DNA of 64,000 nucleotides from Bacillus sp. ISL-34 (GCF_018613325.1 NZ_JAGGQJ010000035.1:22994-86993); one strand, 5' to 3'; positions 8,798-17,755 are shown, counted from the first letter of the stretch. The notes: generated by a model not told the origin, from the letters alone. Program-made: numbers and translations.

Positions 8798-9667
8798 TTA
8801 ATTATAATGTTTATATAATGCCTGTGTACCGCTATTTTCCTCGCCAGCTTCTGCCAGCCCCTCATATAGGGATTTGCTCAGGCTTAATCCAGGAGCGTCC
8901 ATTCCCATTCTTTCCGCTTCATCAAGGGCAATCTTCATATCCTTGATAAAATGCTTGATATAAAAACCAGGTTCAAAATCCCCTTCAACCATCCGCGGCA
9001 CAAGATTGGACAGTGACCAGCTTCCGGCAGAACCCGATGATATACTCCTTAAAACCCGGTCCGGATCCAACCCCGCCTTTTTGGCGTAGGAAATCGCTTC
9101 AGTCACTCCGATCATATTGGATGCAATGGCGATTTGATTGCACATTTTCGTATGCTGTCCTGAGCCAGCCGGACCTTGATGGACAATATTGCTGCCAATG
9201 ATATCAAAAATGGGCCGGACCGCTTCAAATGCCTCACTAGACCCGCCGACCATGATCGTAAGCTTTGCATCACGAGCACCGATATCTCCTCCGGAAACCG
9301 GTGCATCCAATGATTCCATGCCTCTTTTCTTTGCTTCCTCTGCTATTTTCACTGCCAAAGATGGAGTGGAGGTCGTCATATCGATTAAATGGGTTCCTTG
9401 TTTCCCGTTCTCGATAAGCCCATTTTCCCCAAGATAGATTTCTTCCACATCACTAGGGTATCCTACCATGGAAATGATCACACTAGCTTTCTGCGCAATT
9501 TCCTTTGGTGCAGATGCCCACTTCGCACCCTGTGAGAGCAGTTCACTTGCCTTATCTTTCGTCCTTGTATAAACAAATACCTCAAATCCCGCCTTAAGTA
9601 GATTTGCGGCCATGCTTTTTCCCATAACTCCTAAACCTATGAAGCCGATCACTTTGTTCGATTGCAT
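8798..9667 (-). CDS. ykwC: NAD-binding beta-hydroxyacid dehydrogenase, YkwC-like
   Basis: A 289-residue member of the 3-hydroxyisobutyrate dehydrogenase family. The Rossmann fingerprint GFIGLGVMGKSMAANL is at the N-terminus, the substrate-binding block DAPVSGGDIGA follows, and the catalytic lysine region is GSGQHTKMCNQI. Such enzymes oxidise or reduce beta-hydroxy acids with NAD(P); the natural substrate of B. subtilis YkwC is unknown. The ATG at 9667 has GGGAGG ten bases upstream, and the length matches YkwC (288 residues). The gene ahead of it on the same strand ends only about 40 bases upstream, so the two may be co-transcribed. Confidence 0.88.
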   Translation of the reverse strand: MQSNKVIGFIGLGVMGKSMAANLLKAGFEVFVYTRTKDKASELLSQGAKWASAPKEIAQKASVIISMVGYPSDVEEIYLGENGLIENGKQGTHLIDMTTSTPSLAVKIAEEAKKRGMESLDAPVSGGDIGARDAKLTIMVGGSSEAFEAVRPIFDIIGSNIVHQGPAGSGQHTKMCNQIAIASNMIGVTEAISYAKKAGLDPDRVLRSISSGSAGSWSLSNLVPRMVEGDFEPGFYIKHFIKDMKIALDEAERMGMDAPGLSLSKSLYEGLAEAGEENSGTQALYKHYN

Positions 9668-9705
9668 ACTGCAGATTCCTCCCAATCATTTTGTTTCAAA
9701 AATCC

Positions 9706-10491
9706 TTAAATGGACTTTATCATTCCTCCGTCAACTAAATACGACTGGCCCGTTAAATATGTATTGGCACCTGAAACAAGGAAAGTAACGAACTTTGCAA
9801 ATTCCTCGGGTTCCCCATAACGGCCAAGAGGGATTTTTTTAATCGATTGTTCAGTCATCTCCTCAGGAGTGACTCCTTGTTTCTCCGCATTCAGTCCATC
9901 AAGGTGCTGAACGCGGTCCGTTGCTATCCTTCCCGGACCGACTGTATTGACCAAAATCCGGTCCGTTGCTAATTCTGAAGCTAACGTCTTTGACAATCCA
10001 ACGATTGCCGTCCGGAATGTATTCGATAATATCAAGCCTGGAATCGGTTCCTTAATGGATGAAGAAGCAATATTAACGATTTTCCCACCCTGTTTTTTTA
10101 AATGCGGCAAGCTTTCACGTATCGTCCTTATGAAACTTAGTAAATTAAGTTCGAAGGATTGTTGCCATTCTTCATCATTGAAATCTGTAAATGAACCCCC
10201 TGGAGGACCTCCTGCGTTATTAATAAGAATGTCGATACCGCCGAATTCCTCAGCAGTTTTCCCAACCAGGCTTTTAATATCTTCAGCTTTTGTTATATCC
10301 GTTACCATATAAGAAACTTTACCCGTCCCAAGCTGCGATAATTCCCTTTGTACGGAGGCAAGCTTTTCTCCATCACGGCTGGCTAGCATGACATTTGCTC
10401 CTTCCTTAACCAATTCAGCTGCCATAGCCTTCCCCAAACCTTGACTTGAAGCTAAAATCAAGGCATTTTTCTTTACCAAATGTAACTCCAT
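9706..10491 (-). CDS. Divergent short-chain dehydrogenase lacking the YxxxK motif
   Basis: A 261-residue SDR-fold protein. The cofactor loop is ASSQGLGKA, the NNAG motif is NNAGGPPGG and the catalytic-serine region is NIASSSIKEP. Where most SDRs have YxxxK this protein has SNTFR, so both tyrosine and lysine are replaced. The C-terminal TGQSYLVDGGM is typical of FabG-like members. It may be an active variant of a known divergent Bacillus subgroup, or a non-oxidoreductase using the fold. GGAGG lies 11 bases before the ATG. It is followed closely by ykwC. Confidence 0.8.
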   Translation of the reverse strand: MELHLVKKNALILASSQGLGKAMAAELVKEGANVMLASRDGEKLASVQRELSQLGTGKVSYMVTDITKAEDIKSLVGKTAEEFGGIDILINNAGGPPGGSFTDFNDEEWQQSFELNLLSFIRTIRESLPHLKKQGGKIVNIASSSIKEPIPGLILSNTFRTAIVGLSKTLASELATDRILVNTVGPGRIATDRVQHLDGLNAEKQGVTPEEMTEQSIKKIPLGRYGEPEEFAKFVTFLVSGANTYLTGQSYLVDGGMIKSI

Positions 10492-10587
10492 ATACTATTT
10501 AACCTCCATTTTTAAAATTATAATTCCATTATATCGTCATAACCGTAAAGTGAAAAATCTGAATAATCATTCTCATGATTTTTATTT

Positions 10588-10695
10588 GCAAAAAAAATAG
10601 CCGGTTGGATAACCCAACCGGCGTCAAAGGGGGAAATGAGAATGTCAGCTGCCCTAATAGAGCTAAACAACTGTGCTTGCTTTTTATTTACCCCC
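10588..10695 (-). ncRNA. Candidate small regulatory RNA with a C-rich seed before its terminator
   Basis: Minus-strand sequence between ptsI and the SDR gene. It contains a C-rich unpaired-looking segment, TTTCCCCCTTTG (opposite 10626-10636), directly ahead of a strong terminator. Placement of CCCCTTTG next to the terminator resembles the RsaE/RoxS family and other C-rich Gram-positive sRNAs; homology is not shown. A weak promoter-like pair TTGATC-N17-TATTGC lies upstream. An open frame runs through the region and the terminator stem, which argues against coding. Confidence 0.4.
10592..10621 (-). terminator. Strong intrinsic terminator
   Basis: On the minus strand GCCGGTTGG and CCAACCGGC form a 9-bp GC-rich stem around a short loop, followed by TATTTTTTTT. 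No protein gene directly precedes it, hence the sRNA call. Confidence 0.9.
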
Positions 10696-10750
10696 ATTTT
10701 TGAGCAATAAACATTTTTTCTCAAATGATCAAGCAAAAATTACAGGACAG

Positions 10751-10795
10751 CACAGCACCCCATCCGAAGGTTTTGTGGATGGGGTGCGTTTTTCC
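10751..10795. terminator. Hairpin downstream of ptsI
   Basis: GCACCCCATCC (10752-10762) pairs with GGATGGGGTGC (10774-10784) around an 11-base loop. The T-run (GTTTTTCC) is on the plus side, while ptsI comes from the minus side; it probably still acts as the ptsHI terminator or as an mRNA 3'-end stabiliser. Confidence 0.6.
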
Positions 10796-10803
10796 TGATT
10801 TAA

Positions 10804-12522
10804 TTATTTCTTCAAAGCGTTTACTACCGCTTCTTTCACATTATCATTCGTATCCAGCCCTAAAACTTCTTGAGATAGTTTTTTCATCTCTTCAAGCGAA
10901 AGTTGGCTAATTAAAGAACGTGCTTTTAAAATCGAAGTGGCACTCATTGAGAATTCATCAAGGCCCAATCCGATCAAAATCGGGATGGCCACTTCATCTC
11001 CAGCCATTTCACCGCACATTCCGGCCCATTTCCCTTCTTTATGAGCAGCATCTATGACCATTTTAACCAGGCGTAAAATCGCTGGATTGTATGGTTGATA
11101 TAAATAAGATACCCTCTCATTCATTCGGTCAGCGGCCATCGTATATTGAATCAAGTCATTAGTGCCTATGCTGAAGAAATCGACTTCCTTAGCAAATATA
11201 TCCGCCATCACTGCAGTTGAAGGGATTTCAACCATGATTCCGACTTCAATTTTTTCGGCAACTTGAACACCATTGTCAAGCAATTCCTGCCTAACTTCAG
11301 CCAAGACGGCCTTAGCTTCGCGGAATTCAGCTAGTGTGGCAATCATCGGGAACATGATTTTCAAATCTCCGTAAATGCTTGCACGAAGCAGGGCACGGAG
11401 CTGAGTCCGGAAAATCTCCTGCTCATTTAAGCAAAGGCGAATCGCACGGTATCCAAGGAAAGGATTCATTTCCTTAGGAAGCTCTAAGTAAGGCAACTCC
11501 TTGTCCCCGCCTATATCAAGCGTTCTGACGACTACAGGCTTACCTGACATTCCTTCCAGCACCGCTTTGTATGCCTCGAACTGTTCTTCTTCACTTGGAA
11601 AGTCATTTCTGCCCATATAAAGAAATTCCGTACGATATAACCCGATGCCTTCACCGCCATTTTGATGTACGCCCTCCAGATCTTTCGGCGTACCAATATT
11701 GGCTGCCAATTCCACATGATGGCCATCATGTGTAACGGTTTTTTCATGAACCAGCTTCGCCCACTCAGCCTTTTGCATAGCATAGGCTTCCTGCTCCTCT
11801 TCGTAGCGTTTCACGAGTTCAGGAGTAGGATTGATGTGAACTTCACCATTTAACCCGTCAATTATGACCAAGTCTCCATTTTCAATGGACGAGGTCACTG
11901 ACTTCGCTCCAACGACTGCTGGAATTTCCAAAGAACGTGCCATTATGGCTGAATGGGATGTACGTCCACCGATATCGGTCGTAAATCCTTTGACATATGC
12001 CGGATTCAACTGTGCTGTATCGGATGGAGTCAAATCCTCCGCAATGATGATCACTTCTTCAGCAATCATGCTCGGATTTGGAATATGAACACCTAAAAGA
12101 TGTGACAGCACCCGTTTCGTGACGTCACGGATATCCGCTGCACGTTCCTTCATGTATTCATTATCCATTTGTTCAAACATCGTAATGAACATGCTTGCGG
12201 TTTCATTTAAGGAAAACTCAGCGTTGACGCTTTCTGATTGAATTTTATCCTGAATTGGAGTGATAAGTTCCGGATCAGCCAAAACAAGCAGGTGTGCGTC
12301 AAAGATAGCGGCCTTATCCGCCCCTAAATCCTTTTCAGCTTTATCCCTGATTATCTCCAATTCATTTGTTGACTTTTGAATAGCTTCCTTAAAACGGGAT
12401 ATTTCAGCCCCGACATCTTCTATGCTTCTTTTTTCGATCGATAAATCTGGCTCAGTCAGTCGATAGGCTTTAGCGATGGCTATTCCGTTTGAAGCTGCTA
12501 TTCCACTAATCAAAGTGGACAT
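10804..12522 (-). CDS. ptsI: Phosphoenolpyruvate-protein phosphotransferase (PTS Enzyme I)
   Basis: A 572-residue cytoplasmic Enzyme I that takes phosphate from PEP and passes it to HPr. The phosphorylated histidine is in [13 protein letters not shown] (about residue 190). The C-terminal PEP-binding barrel shows the [13 protein letters not shown] block and the active-site cysteine in [13 protein letters not shown]. Its ATG overlaps the ptsH stop by one base, so it is translationally coupled to ptsH. ptsG and glcT, next to ptsHI in B. subtilis, are absent here. Confidence 0.98.
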   Translation of the reverse strand: MSTLISGIAASNGIAIAKAYRLTEPDLSIEKRSIEDVGAEISRFKEAIQKSTNELEIIRDKAEKDLGADKAAIFDAHLLVLADPELITPIQDKIQSESVNAEFSLNETASMFITMFEQMDNEYMKERAADIRDVTKRVLSHLLGVHIPNPSMIAEEVIIIAEDLTPSDTAQLNPAYVKGFTTDIGGRTSHSAIMARSLEIPAVVGAKSVTSSIENGDLVIIDGLNGEVHINPTPELVKRYEEEQEAYAMQKAEWAKLVHEKTVTHDGHHVELAANIGTPKDLEGVHQNGGEGIGLYRTEFLYMGRNDFPSEEEQFEAYKAVLEGMSGKPVVVRTLDIGGDKELPYLELPKEMNPFLGYRAIRLCLNEQEIFRTQLRALLRASIYGDLKIMFPMIATLAEFREAKAVLAEVRQELLDNGVQVAEKIEVGIMVEIPSTAVMADIFAKEVDFFSIGTNDLIQYTMAADRMNERVSYLYQPYNPAILRLVKMVIDAAHKEGKWAGMCGEMAGDEVAIPILIGLGLDEFSMSATSILKARSLISQLSLEEMKKLSQEVLGLDTNDNVKEAVVNALKK

Positions 12523-12788
12523 TATTCTGCTAATCCTTCTCTGTTTAACGTTTCAGCAAGTGTGTTTAGTGCATCATTTTCATCGCTTCCTTCAGCAGAA
12601 ATCGTAATTTCCGCCCCTTTGCCAATTCCTAGTGACATTACACCCATAATGGACTTAAGGTTCACTTTTTTCTCTTTATAAGCAAGGTTTATTTCTGAAT
12701 CAAATTTTCCTGCAGCTTGTACAAGCAATGTAGCCGGACGAGCGTGAATTCCTGTTTCTGCAGTTACTGTAAATGTTTTTTCTACCAT
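12522..12788 (-). CDS. ptsH: Phosphocarrier protein HPr
   Basis: An 88-residue HPr of normal length. His15 lies in [12 protein letters not shown], the site phosphorylated by Enzyme I, and Ser46 in [12 protein letters not shown], the site used by HPr kinase for CcpA-dependent catabolite repression. The ATG at 12788 has AAAGGAGA nine bases upstream. It forms an operon with ptsI. No RAT/terminator structure of the GlcT type could be recognised in the 215 bases upstream, so a simple constitutive promoter is likely. Confidence 0.97.
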   Translation of the reverse strand: MVEKTFTVTAETGIHARPATLLVQAAGKFDSEINLAYKEKKVNLKSIMGVMSLGIGKGAEITISAEGSDENDALNTLAETLNREGLAE

Positions 12789-13003
12789 ATAAATCAATCT
12801 CCTTTAAGATAATTTAACAAAAATAGGTTATGTAAGGGGTTTTCTCCATCCAATCAGAAAAGAAATGAAAAATAGAAATGCCCTTTTCCCTTATCAGGAT
12901 AGCATTATCATTCCCAACAAACAAACCAAAACTATTGGTACCTACAAAATAGTACAAAAATATAGATGGAACTGCAACTATTACTTTTCAGATTCTTCAA
13001 TGA

Positions 13004-13789
13004 TTAAATGGACAGCTGAGCATTTTTGGTAAAAAAGGCCCTGAAACTCAGCATGATGAAAAGGACTACCGTTAATGAAACACTTCCGAGAATCCCGATT
13101 AATATCGCAATCTGGTACTCAATGGCGATGAGCGGGCTTATTCCCGACAGGATTTGCCCTGTCATCATTCCTGGAAGGAAGATAATCCCCATCCCGAGCA
13201 TATTGTTCAAAGTCGGGAGCACTGCCGAGTCGAATGCAGCATCCACATATTTCTTCACAGCCCTCGCTGGAGTCGCTCCAAGCATCAACATCGCTTCTAC
13301 CTTTTCACGATTACTGCTAATCCCATCATGGAGGTTTTTAAGAGCCAATGTCACTCCAGTCATGGCATTCCCCACGATCATCCCTGCAATTGGAATGAAA
13401 TACCTCGGCTCATACCATGGCGTGAAATGGATCACGACCACATTAAAATAAAACAAGGCAGCCATCGGGCCTGACAACATACTTAGGATAACCATCCTTT
13501 TGATTTTTTTATTAAGTGTATAGGACACTTGCTTAAAAATATTATGGATGGAAAACAGGGCCATCGCACATAAAAATCCTAAAGAAAGTAAAGGGTGGGG
13601 ATTTTCAAAGATATATGTCAATACATATCCGGCGAGAACGAGTTGGACCGTCATCCGTACCGTAGCGAGCATGATTTGCTTTTCCCGTGAAATCCCCCGC
13701 CATTTCACGATTATAAGCAGGATTACTACAAATACGTAGGCCGCACAAAGACGCCAGAACTCAATATCTATTATCCCATTCGCCTCCAT
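13004..13789 (-). CDS. fetB: FetB/YbbM-type ABC transporter permease
   Basis: A 261-residue polytopic membrane protein of the UPF0014/YbbM family. Conserved stretches are GMIVGNAMTGVTLALKNL, EAMLMLGATPARAVK and MLGMGIIFLPGMMTGQILSG. In E. coli FetA-FetB exports iron and confers oxidative-stress resistance. The ATG overlaps the stop of the ATPase gene by one base, and GGAGG lies ahead of it inside the ATPase frame, so the two subunits are coupled. The substrate here is inferred from the family only. Confidence 0.85.
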   Translation of the reverse strand: MEANGIIDIEFWRLCAAYVFVVILLIIVKWRGISREKQIMLATVRMTVQLVLAGYVLTYIFENPHPLLSLGFLCAMALFSIHNIFKQVSYTLNKKIKRMVILSMLSGPMAALFYFNVVVIHFTPWYEPRYFIPIAGMIVGNAMTGVTLALKNLHDGISSNREKVEAMLMLGATPARAVKKYVDAAFDSAVLPTLNNMLGMGIIFLPGMMTGQILSGISPLIAIEYQIAILIGILGSVSLTVVLFIMLSFRAFFTKNAQLSI

Positions 13790-14421
13790 TAATAGTCACC
13801 CTCCTTCGCTTTTTTCAGAACGATCCTCTTTTCAGCATAGGTATCCGCAAGCTGTTTTGAATGGGTTATCATGATGACCGTTCCTTTTTCCCGCTTTACT
13901 TCTTCTAAAAAACGGCTCATGACCGTCAGCTCGGCTTCCTCATCAAGAGCTGAAGTCGGCTCATCCAGTAAATACACTTCGGGTTTCAATAAAAGTAACC
14001 TCGCAAGTCCCAGCCTCTGTTTCTCCCCGCCAGAAAGATTCTCCGCCCCCTCGTCTAAAGACTTCTGCAACTGGACGGTTCCAAGTGCTTTAACCAATTC
14101 GGCTTTATCCTTTTTTTCACGTTCTGTCAATTCCAGGCCAATCTGAAGATTTTCTTCAATCGTACCCGGTAAAGTGAACGGTGCCTGGGAAAGCATTGTT
14201 ACTTTACGCCGGAGCTCAATCGGGTTGAATTTATCCAGCAACTGATCCTGATAATAGATCGAACCGCTATCCGGGTCATCCATCCTGTTCAATAATCGGA
14301 GCAGCGAGGTTTTTCCTGCACCGCTTTCCCCTGTCAAGCAAGTGACCATACAAGCGGGTATTTTCAAATCATCAATTTTCAAAATCCCTTTATACCTAAT
14401 ATTTTCAAGCCTAAATATCAT
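13789..14421 (-). CDS. fetA: FetA/YbbL-type ABC transporter ATPase
   Basis: A 210-residue nucleotide-binding subunit. Walker A is GESGAGKTSL, the signature is LSGGEKQRLGLARLL, Walker B is VYLLDEPTSALDEE and the switch histidine is in ITHSKQ. It is shorter than most ABC ATPases, as usual for the YbbL/FetA group. It forms a two-gene operon with the permease downstream. GGGAGG precedes the ATG at a rather long spacing of about 12 bases. Confidence 0.88.
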   Translation of the reverse strand: MIFRLENIRYKGILKIDDLKIPACMVTCLTGESGAGKTSLLRLLNRMDDPDSGSIYYQDQLLDKFNPIELRRKVTMLSQAPFTLPGTIEENLQIGLELTEREKKDKAELVKALGTVQLQKSLDEGAENLSGGEKQRLGLARLLLLKPEVYLLDEPTSALDEEAELTVMSRFLEEVKREKGTVIMITHSKQLADTYAEKRIVLKKAKEGDY

Positions 14422-14605
14422 TTTACACGCCTGCCTCCCTTACTCCACCATATTATTATAAGGAACTATCATGATATGGGGTAGCGATGCATGTAAAAAT
14501 TTAAATGATTTTCATTTTCTTTCGCTTTTTTATAGGTTAGTATTATTCCTGCCGAATATATCCATGATGGACGTGGAAAACACCTTAATAAATGGAGGAC
14601 TTATC

Positions 14606-15391
14606 ATGAACAGAAATTCCTTTTTACATTCTTATCTGAATGTTTTTCTCCTGACTGCACTTTGCCTGATCACGTTGTCTGGCTGCCAGGCAGCATCAGA
14701 TAACCTGATTAATCAATCCAAACAGGAAGATTCAATTTCAAATGAAGAAAAAGGCAAGACATTCACAGCCGAAATCATTAAAGTTGTTGACGGAGATACA
14801 GTAAAAATCAAAATGGCTAATGGAAATGAAGAAACGGTCAGGCTCCTTTTGGTAGATACTCCAGAAACCGTGCACCCATCCAAGCCCGTTCAGCCTTTTG
14901 GACCTGAAGCAAGCAAGTTCGCCAAGGAACTGATGCCTGCAGGCTCTAAAGTGGAAGTAGAAACCGGCATAGGGGAAAGAGATAAATACGGCCGGCTGCT
15001 GGCCTATTTTTATGTTGATGGTAAAATGGTGAATAAACTCCTGCTGGAAAAAGGACTGGCAAGGGTAGCTTATGTTTATGCACCGAACACGAAATATCTT
15101 GATGAATTGGAAAATATTCAGAAACAAGCCCAAAAAGATGAAATCGGTATATGGTCAATTGAAAACTATGCAACTTCAAGAGGGTTTGATGATTCGAAGT
15201 CAAAAGAAGTATCAGTGGAAAAGCCGACTGGGTCTTGCAGTAACCCGCAAATTAAAGGGAATATAAACTCTAAAGGCAATAAAATATATCACATTCCTTC
15301 GGGCCAATATTACGAAATAACTAAACCAGAAGAAATGTTTTGTACCGAACAAGACGCACAGGATGCCGGATTCCGAAAATCGCAAAGTTAA
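14606..15391 (+). CDS. Lipoprotein thermonuclease (SNase domain) with C-terminal sunset-type domain
   Basis: A 261-residue secreted nuclease. A signal peptide ends in the lipobox LSGC, so it should be a membrane-anchored lipoprotein. The SNase domain (about residues 55-190) has VVDGDTVKI, VRLLLVDTPE and RDKYGRLLAY, which hold the Ca-binding aspartates and the catalytic Arg/Glu/Arg set. The final 50 residues (CSNPQIKGN to AQDAGFRKS) resemble the small cysteine-containing domain often found at the end of such nucleases. GGAGG at 14594-14598 fixes the ATG at 14606; an upstream in-frame ATG at 14471 lacks a site. It probably degrades external DNA/RNA. Confidence 0.9.
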   Translation: MNRNSFLHSYLNVFLLTALCLITLSGCQAASDNLINQSKQEDSISNEEKGKTFTAEIIKVVDGDTVKIKMANGNEETVRLLLVDTPETVHPSKPVQPFGPEASKFAKELMPAGSKVEVETGIGERDKYGRLLAYFYVDGKMVNKLLLEKGLARVAYVYAPNTKYLDELENIQKQAQKDEIGIWSIENYATSRGFDDSKSKEVSVEKPTGSCSNPQIKGNINSKGNKIYHIPSGQYYEITKPEEMFCTEQDAQDAGFRKSQS

Positions 15392-15572
15392 CAAATTCAA
15401 TGTGCCCGCTTCCGAACTCGCATTTGGAAATTTTCAGGGGTGTTACATAATGTGTTATATAACAGGTATGAAGAATTTCGTTATTGCTTTTCTCCCCCAC
15501 TTCCTGGTTTTTCAAAAGCTAAATGATAAATTGGAAATTTCATCTGGAATACGAAAAACACATCTTTATATG

Positions 15573-15750
15573 TACACTGTAAACAAATTAAAGAAGATCA
15601 GTTTGCCTGCAGTTTTTTATTTAAAAAAGTTCCAGCTTGATTTCAGGAATCCGCTCCCCTTCAGCCAACTGACTGCCAAGCCATCTCACTGCAAGCATCA
15701 GCGGATCTCGGCTAGCCAGTTATTCGGTAGGAATGTCGCAAATTTCTTCA
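15573..15750 (+). repeat. Dispersed composite repeat, copy 1 (diverged)
   Basis: The copy begins CACTGTAAACAAATT, followed by a decayed hairpin partner (AGTTTGCCTGCAGTTTTTT) and then a GC-richer part from GATTTCAGG through CCAGTTATTCGG to about 15750. The same order of blocks occurs at 26963-27144, at the window end and, inverted, in copy 2 next to it. The T-tailed hairpin may also end the nuclease transcript. Boundaries are approximate. Confidence 0.7.
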
Positions 15751-15818
15751 ATCCAATGAGGATCACAGGAAAAAACCATTGAAGATAAGCTAGTCTCAAA
15801 CTTGGTTTGGGATAAGTC

Positions 15819-15994
15819 CAGTTGATTGGAGCGGGTGTACGAGACTCCTGCGGGAAAAGCGCGTCCAAGGGAGACCCCACAGGCGCAATAGCGCCGAGGA
15901 GGCTCCCGGAACGCCCGCGGAAAGCGAGTGCCTGGAGTGGAAATCAACGTTCCTTTTACAAACCCTCAAATAATCGTTTGAGTGTTCTAGTCTG
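15819..15994 (-). repeat. Dispersed composite repeat, copy 2 (well preserved, inverted to copy 1)
   Basis: The GC-rich module runs from about 15819 to 15952, with landmarks GAGACTCCTGCGGGA, CAGGCGCAATAGCGCC and GCGAGTGCCTGGAGTGG. Its bases 15918-15952 are identical over 35 nt to the reverse complement of 63966-64000. Reading in the minus direction it is preceded by a decayed form of the hairpin block (CTCAAACGATTATTTGAG, opposite 15965-15982). I have the impression this GC-rich module is widespread in Bacillus-type genomes, but cannot verify this here. Confidence 0.8.
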
Positions 15995-16351
15995 ATTTTT
16001 ATAATCAAGGTTCGGATGAGATCCGTTCCGAACTCCCTTTTGCCAACAAACGGAACACATCTTCATGCGTATATGGCTTTACATTGAATGAAAAGGAAAA
16101 ACTAAAAGAAGAAGTAATGAATTGTTTCGGCACACCCGATATCAGGATGTGTTTTTTCTTTTGGTCAGCTCTTTCAAGATTCTCTGAATCTCCGTTTTTT
16201 CCTTCAATAAGTTTCTCTTTAGCTCCCTTAAAACCCACTTTTTATTCCCTCCATTTTTCCATTTTGCCATTTGGCTATATATGATCGATTTATTTATGGT
16301 AGAAGCACCCGGGAATACAGGAAAGTGCACTTTCTAAAGGTGACTTGCTTA
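15995..16351. other. Spacer between repeat pair and sigma-factor gene
   Basis: No convincing gene. A hairpin with T6 on the plus strand (around 16131-16157) follows a stretch that translates as lysine/glutamate-rich sequence. On the minus strand two short overlapping frames compete: one from GTG 16238 with a GGAGG site, and one from ATG 16270 giving a 42-residue basic peptide without a site. Either could be a gene remnant; none could be assigned. Confidence 0.4.
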
Positions 16352-16843
16352 ATGGAAGATTTCTCAGCACTAACGAAGGAATTCACCCCGATGATCCATC
16401 ATATTATCCGCTCACTTTCCATCTATAAAAATAAGGAGGAATATTTTCAAGTAGGCTTGATTGCTTTATGGGAGTCATTAGGGAATTTCAATGAGGAATA
16501 CGGACAATTCTCCAACTATGCCTATACGATAATCAAAGGCAAAATTCTGAACGAATTAAAGCATCATCATAAATATGAAATCCGCACGGAACCCTTTGAT
16601 TCCTTCATATTAGAGATTAAGGATCCTTTTTCGATGCATGAAGAGGCCTTTGCCATCGATAATATCTTAACTTACACGGAAGGATTGACACTGAATCAGC
16701 AACGCTGGCTTTTACAGACATACCTCGAAAATAAAACGGTGTCTGAAATCGCTGAGGTCCATCAAGTTACTGCAGCAGCCGTCAAATCATGGAGAAAGTC
16801 CGCTTTAAATAAATTAAGGAAACAAGTGATTTTCCCATTATAA
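16352..16843 (+). CDS. Sigma-70 family RNA polymerase sigma factor (small, region 2 and 4 only)
   Basis: A 163-residue protein. Region 2 covers about residues 10-85 (EEYFQVGLIALWESL, FSNYAYTIIKGKILNEL) and region 4 covers about 115-160 with a helix-turn-helix (KTVSEIAEVHQVTAAAVKSW). Regions 1 and 3 are missing, as in ECF-like and SigH/YvrI-like factors. No anti-sigma gene or membrane partner adjoins it, so the signal is unclear. The ATG at 16352 follows AAAGGTGA with a slightly long spacing. Confidence 0.8.
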   Translation: MEDFSALTKEFTPMIHHIIRSLSIYKNKEEYFQVGLIALWESLGNFNEEYGQFSNYAYTIIKGKILNELKHHHKYEIRTEPFDSFILEIKDPFSMHEEAFAIDNILTYTEGLTLNQQRWLLQTYLENKTVSEIAEVHQVTAAAVKSWRKSALNKLRKQVIFPL

Positions 16844-16845
16844 AT

Positions 16846-16881
16846 AATTTGGGGTGGCTCAATCATGAGCCACCCCAAATT
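16846..16881. terminator. Bidirectional terminator between sigma gene and small gene
   Basis: A 16-bp perfect stem: AATTTGGGGTGGCTCA (16846-16861) with TGAGCCACCCCAAATT (16866-16881), loop ATCA, flanked by AT-rich sequence. It lies between convergent genes. Confidence 0.88.
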
Positions 16882-16892
16882 ATTTACATCGA

Positions 16893-17090
16893 TTAACTTC
16901 TCGCTTCTTCTAAATACGTATAAATTATCACACCGTTATGTTGAGCATTCCCCCGAAAATGTTTAAAGTCTTCCCTTTTAACAAGAACCTCACGAAAAGC
17001 TAAAAATTCTTCTTTTGTTATCCTTAATTCATCCATTTCCCGATTTGCCAGTTTATCGAGTACATCTTTTGCTTCTTCTGCATTCATCAT
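16893..17090 (-). CDS. Small hypothetical protein, 65 residues
   Basis: The start is the first of two ATGs (17090, 17087) behind AAGGGGGA. The protein is mostly helical and charged (MNAEEAKDVLDKLANREMD), with a central KREDFKHFRGNAQHNG patch and no membrane segment or Cys motif. I do not recognise the family. Its clean ribosome binding site and its position against a strong convergent terminator suggest it is a real gene. Confidence 0.65.
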   Translation of the reverse strand: MMNAEEAKDVLDKLANREMDELRITKEEFLAFREVLVKREDFKHFRGNAQHNGVIIYTYLEEARS

Positions 17091-17539
17091 ATTATCCCCC
17101 TTAATTATCAAATGTTCTATCATATCTACAGGAGAAATTCCGTTTTCATTTTAACATAAGCTTGCCACTTAATATAAATCAGAACTTTTTGAGGCCCACT
17201 GCTACATTATTCTTTACGAATGCTTTAAAATAGTGCAAACTGTATAGTAAAATATCATAATGTAAAATGATTGGCATTATTTGTACATAGAATTACATAC
17301 TGGTACGCATAACTGCGTTTGCAAGATATACCAAATTATGCCACATCATTACAACTGCTCCATTACTAGAATCTGCACCTCTCTTTAAAAGTTTAGCTTA
17401 CTGTACCGACATAAGAGATAACTAATTCTCTTACTGGCACTTCCCACGTCAAAATCTAAACGGCAAGATGTTCGAATAATCCAATTACTCCATAGTTACT
17501 TTTTGATCATTGGAAACAAAATGGGAAAGGATGATTACC
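17091..17539. other. Gene-free stretch upstream of ykvS
   Basis: About 450 bases of A+T-rich sequence with stop codons in all frames apart from very short openings. No hairpin with a T-tail and no clear promoter pair could be singled out. It presumably carries the divergent promoters of the 65-residue gene and ykvS. Confidence 0.5.
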
Positions 17540-17716
17540 ATGAAGAAAGCGGAAGTTGGAAATATCATTGAATTTAGAGAAGGCTTAAAAGGAATCGTCG
17601 AGAAAGTGAACGAGAACTCAGTAATCGTGGACGTCACGTATATGGAAAATTATCGTGATTTGGAACTTGAACAAAAAACCGTCGTCAACCATAAAAATTA
17701 TAAAATCATAGGTTAA
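17540..17716 (+). CDS. ykvS: YkvS family protein (DUF2187)
   Basis: A 58-residue protein opening MKKAEVGNIIEFREGLKG and continuing VEKVNENSVIVDVT, a small all-beta domain matching B. subtilis YkvS closely. The function is unknown. The ATG at 17540 has AAAGGATG upstream; an earlier in-frame ATG at 17510 is not preferred because homologues begin MKKAEVG. It is a monocistronic gene closed by the hairpin at 17720. Confidence 0.88.
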   Translation: MKKAEVGNIIEFREGLKGIVEKVNENSVIVDVTYMENYRDLELEQKTVVNHKNYKIIG

Positions 17717-17718
17717 TT

Positions 17719-17755
17719 CAAAACGGGATGGTTTCTCAATACCATTCCGTTTTTC
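17719..17755 (+). terminator. Terminator of ykvS
   Basis: AAAACGGGATGG (17720-17731) pairs, with one mismatch, with ACCATTCCGTTTT (17741-17753), ending in a T-run. Confidence 0.85.

Noticed and set aside
10518..10736. 72-residue minus-strand open frame between ptsI and the SDR gene
   Set aside because: It runs through a strong terminator stem and T-run; the region fits an untranslated RNA better.
12789..13003. GlcT-type antiterminator or RAT site before ptsH
   Set aside because: No matching RAT sequence or terminator hairpin could be found.
15363..15782. 139-residue plus-strand open frame
   Set aside because: It starts within the nuclease gene and consists mainly of repeat copy 1.
16142..16270. 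42-residue basic minus-strand peptide near the sigma-factor gene, somewhat like FbpB-type small proteins
   Set aside because: It lacks a binding site and competes with another overlapping frame; the resemblance is too weak.
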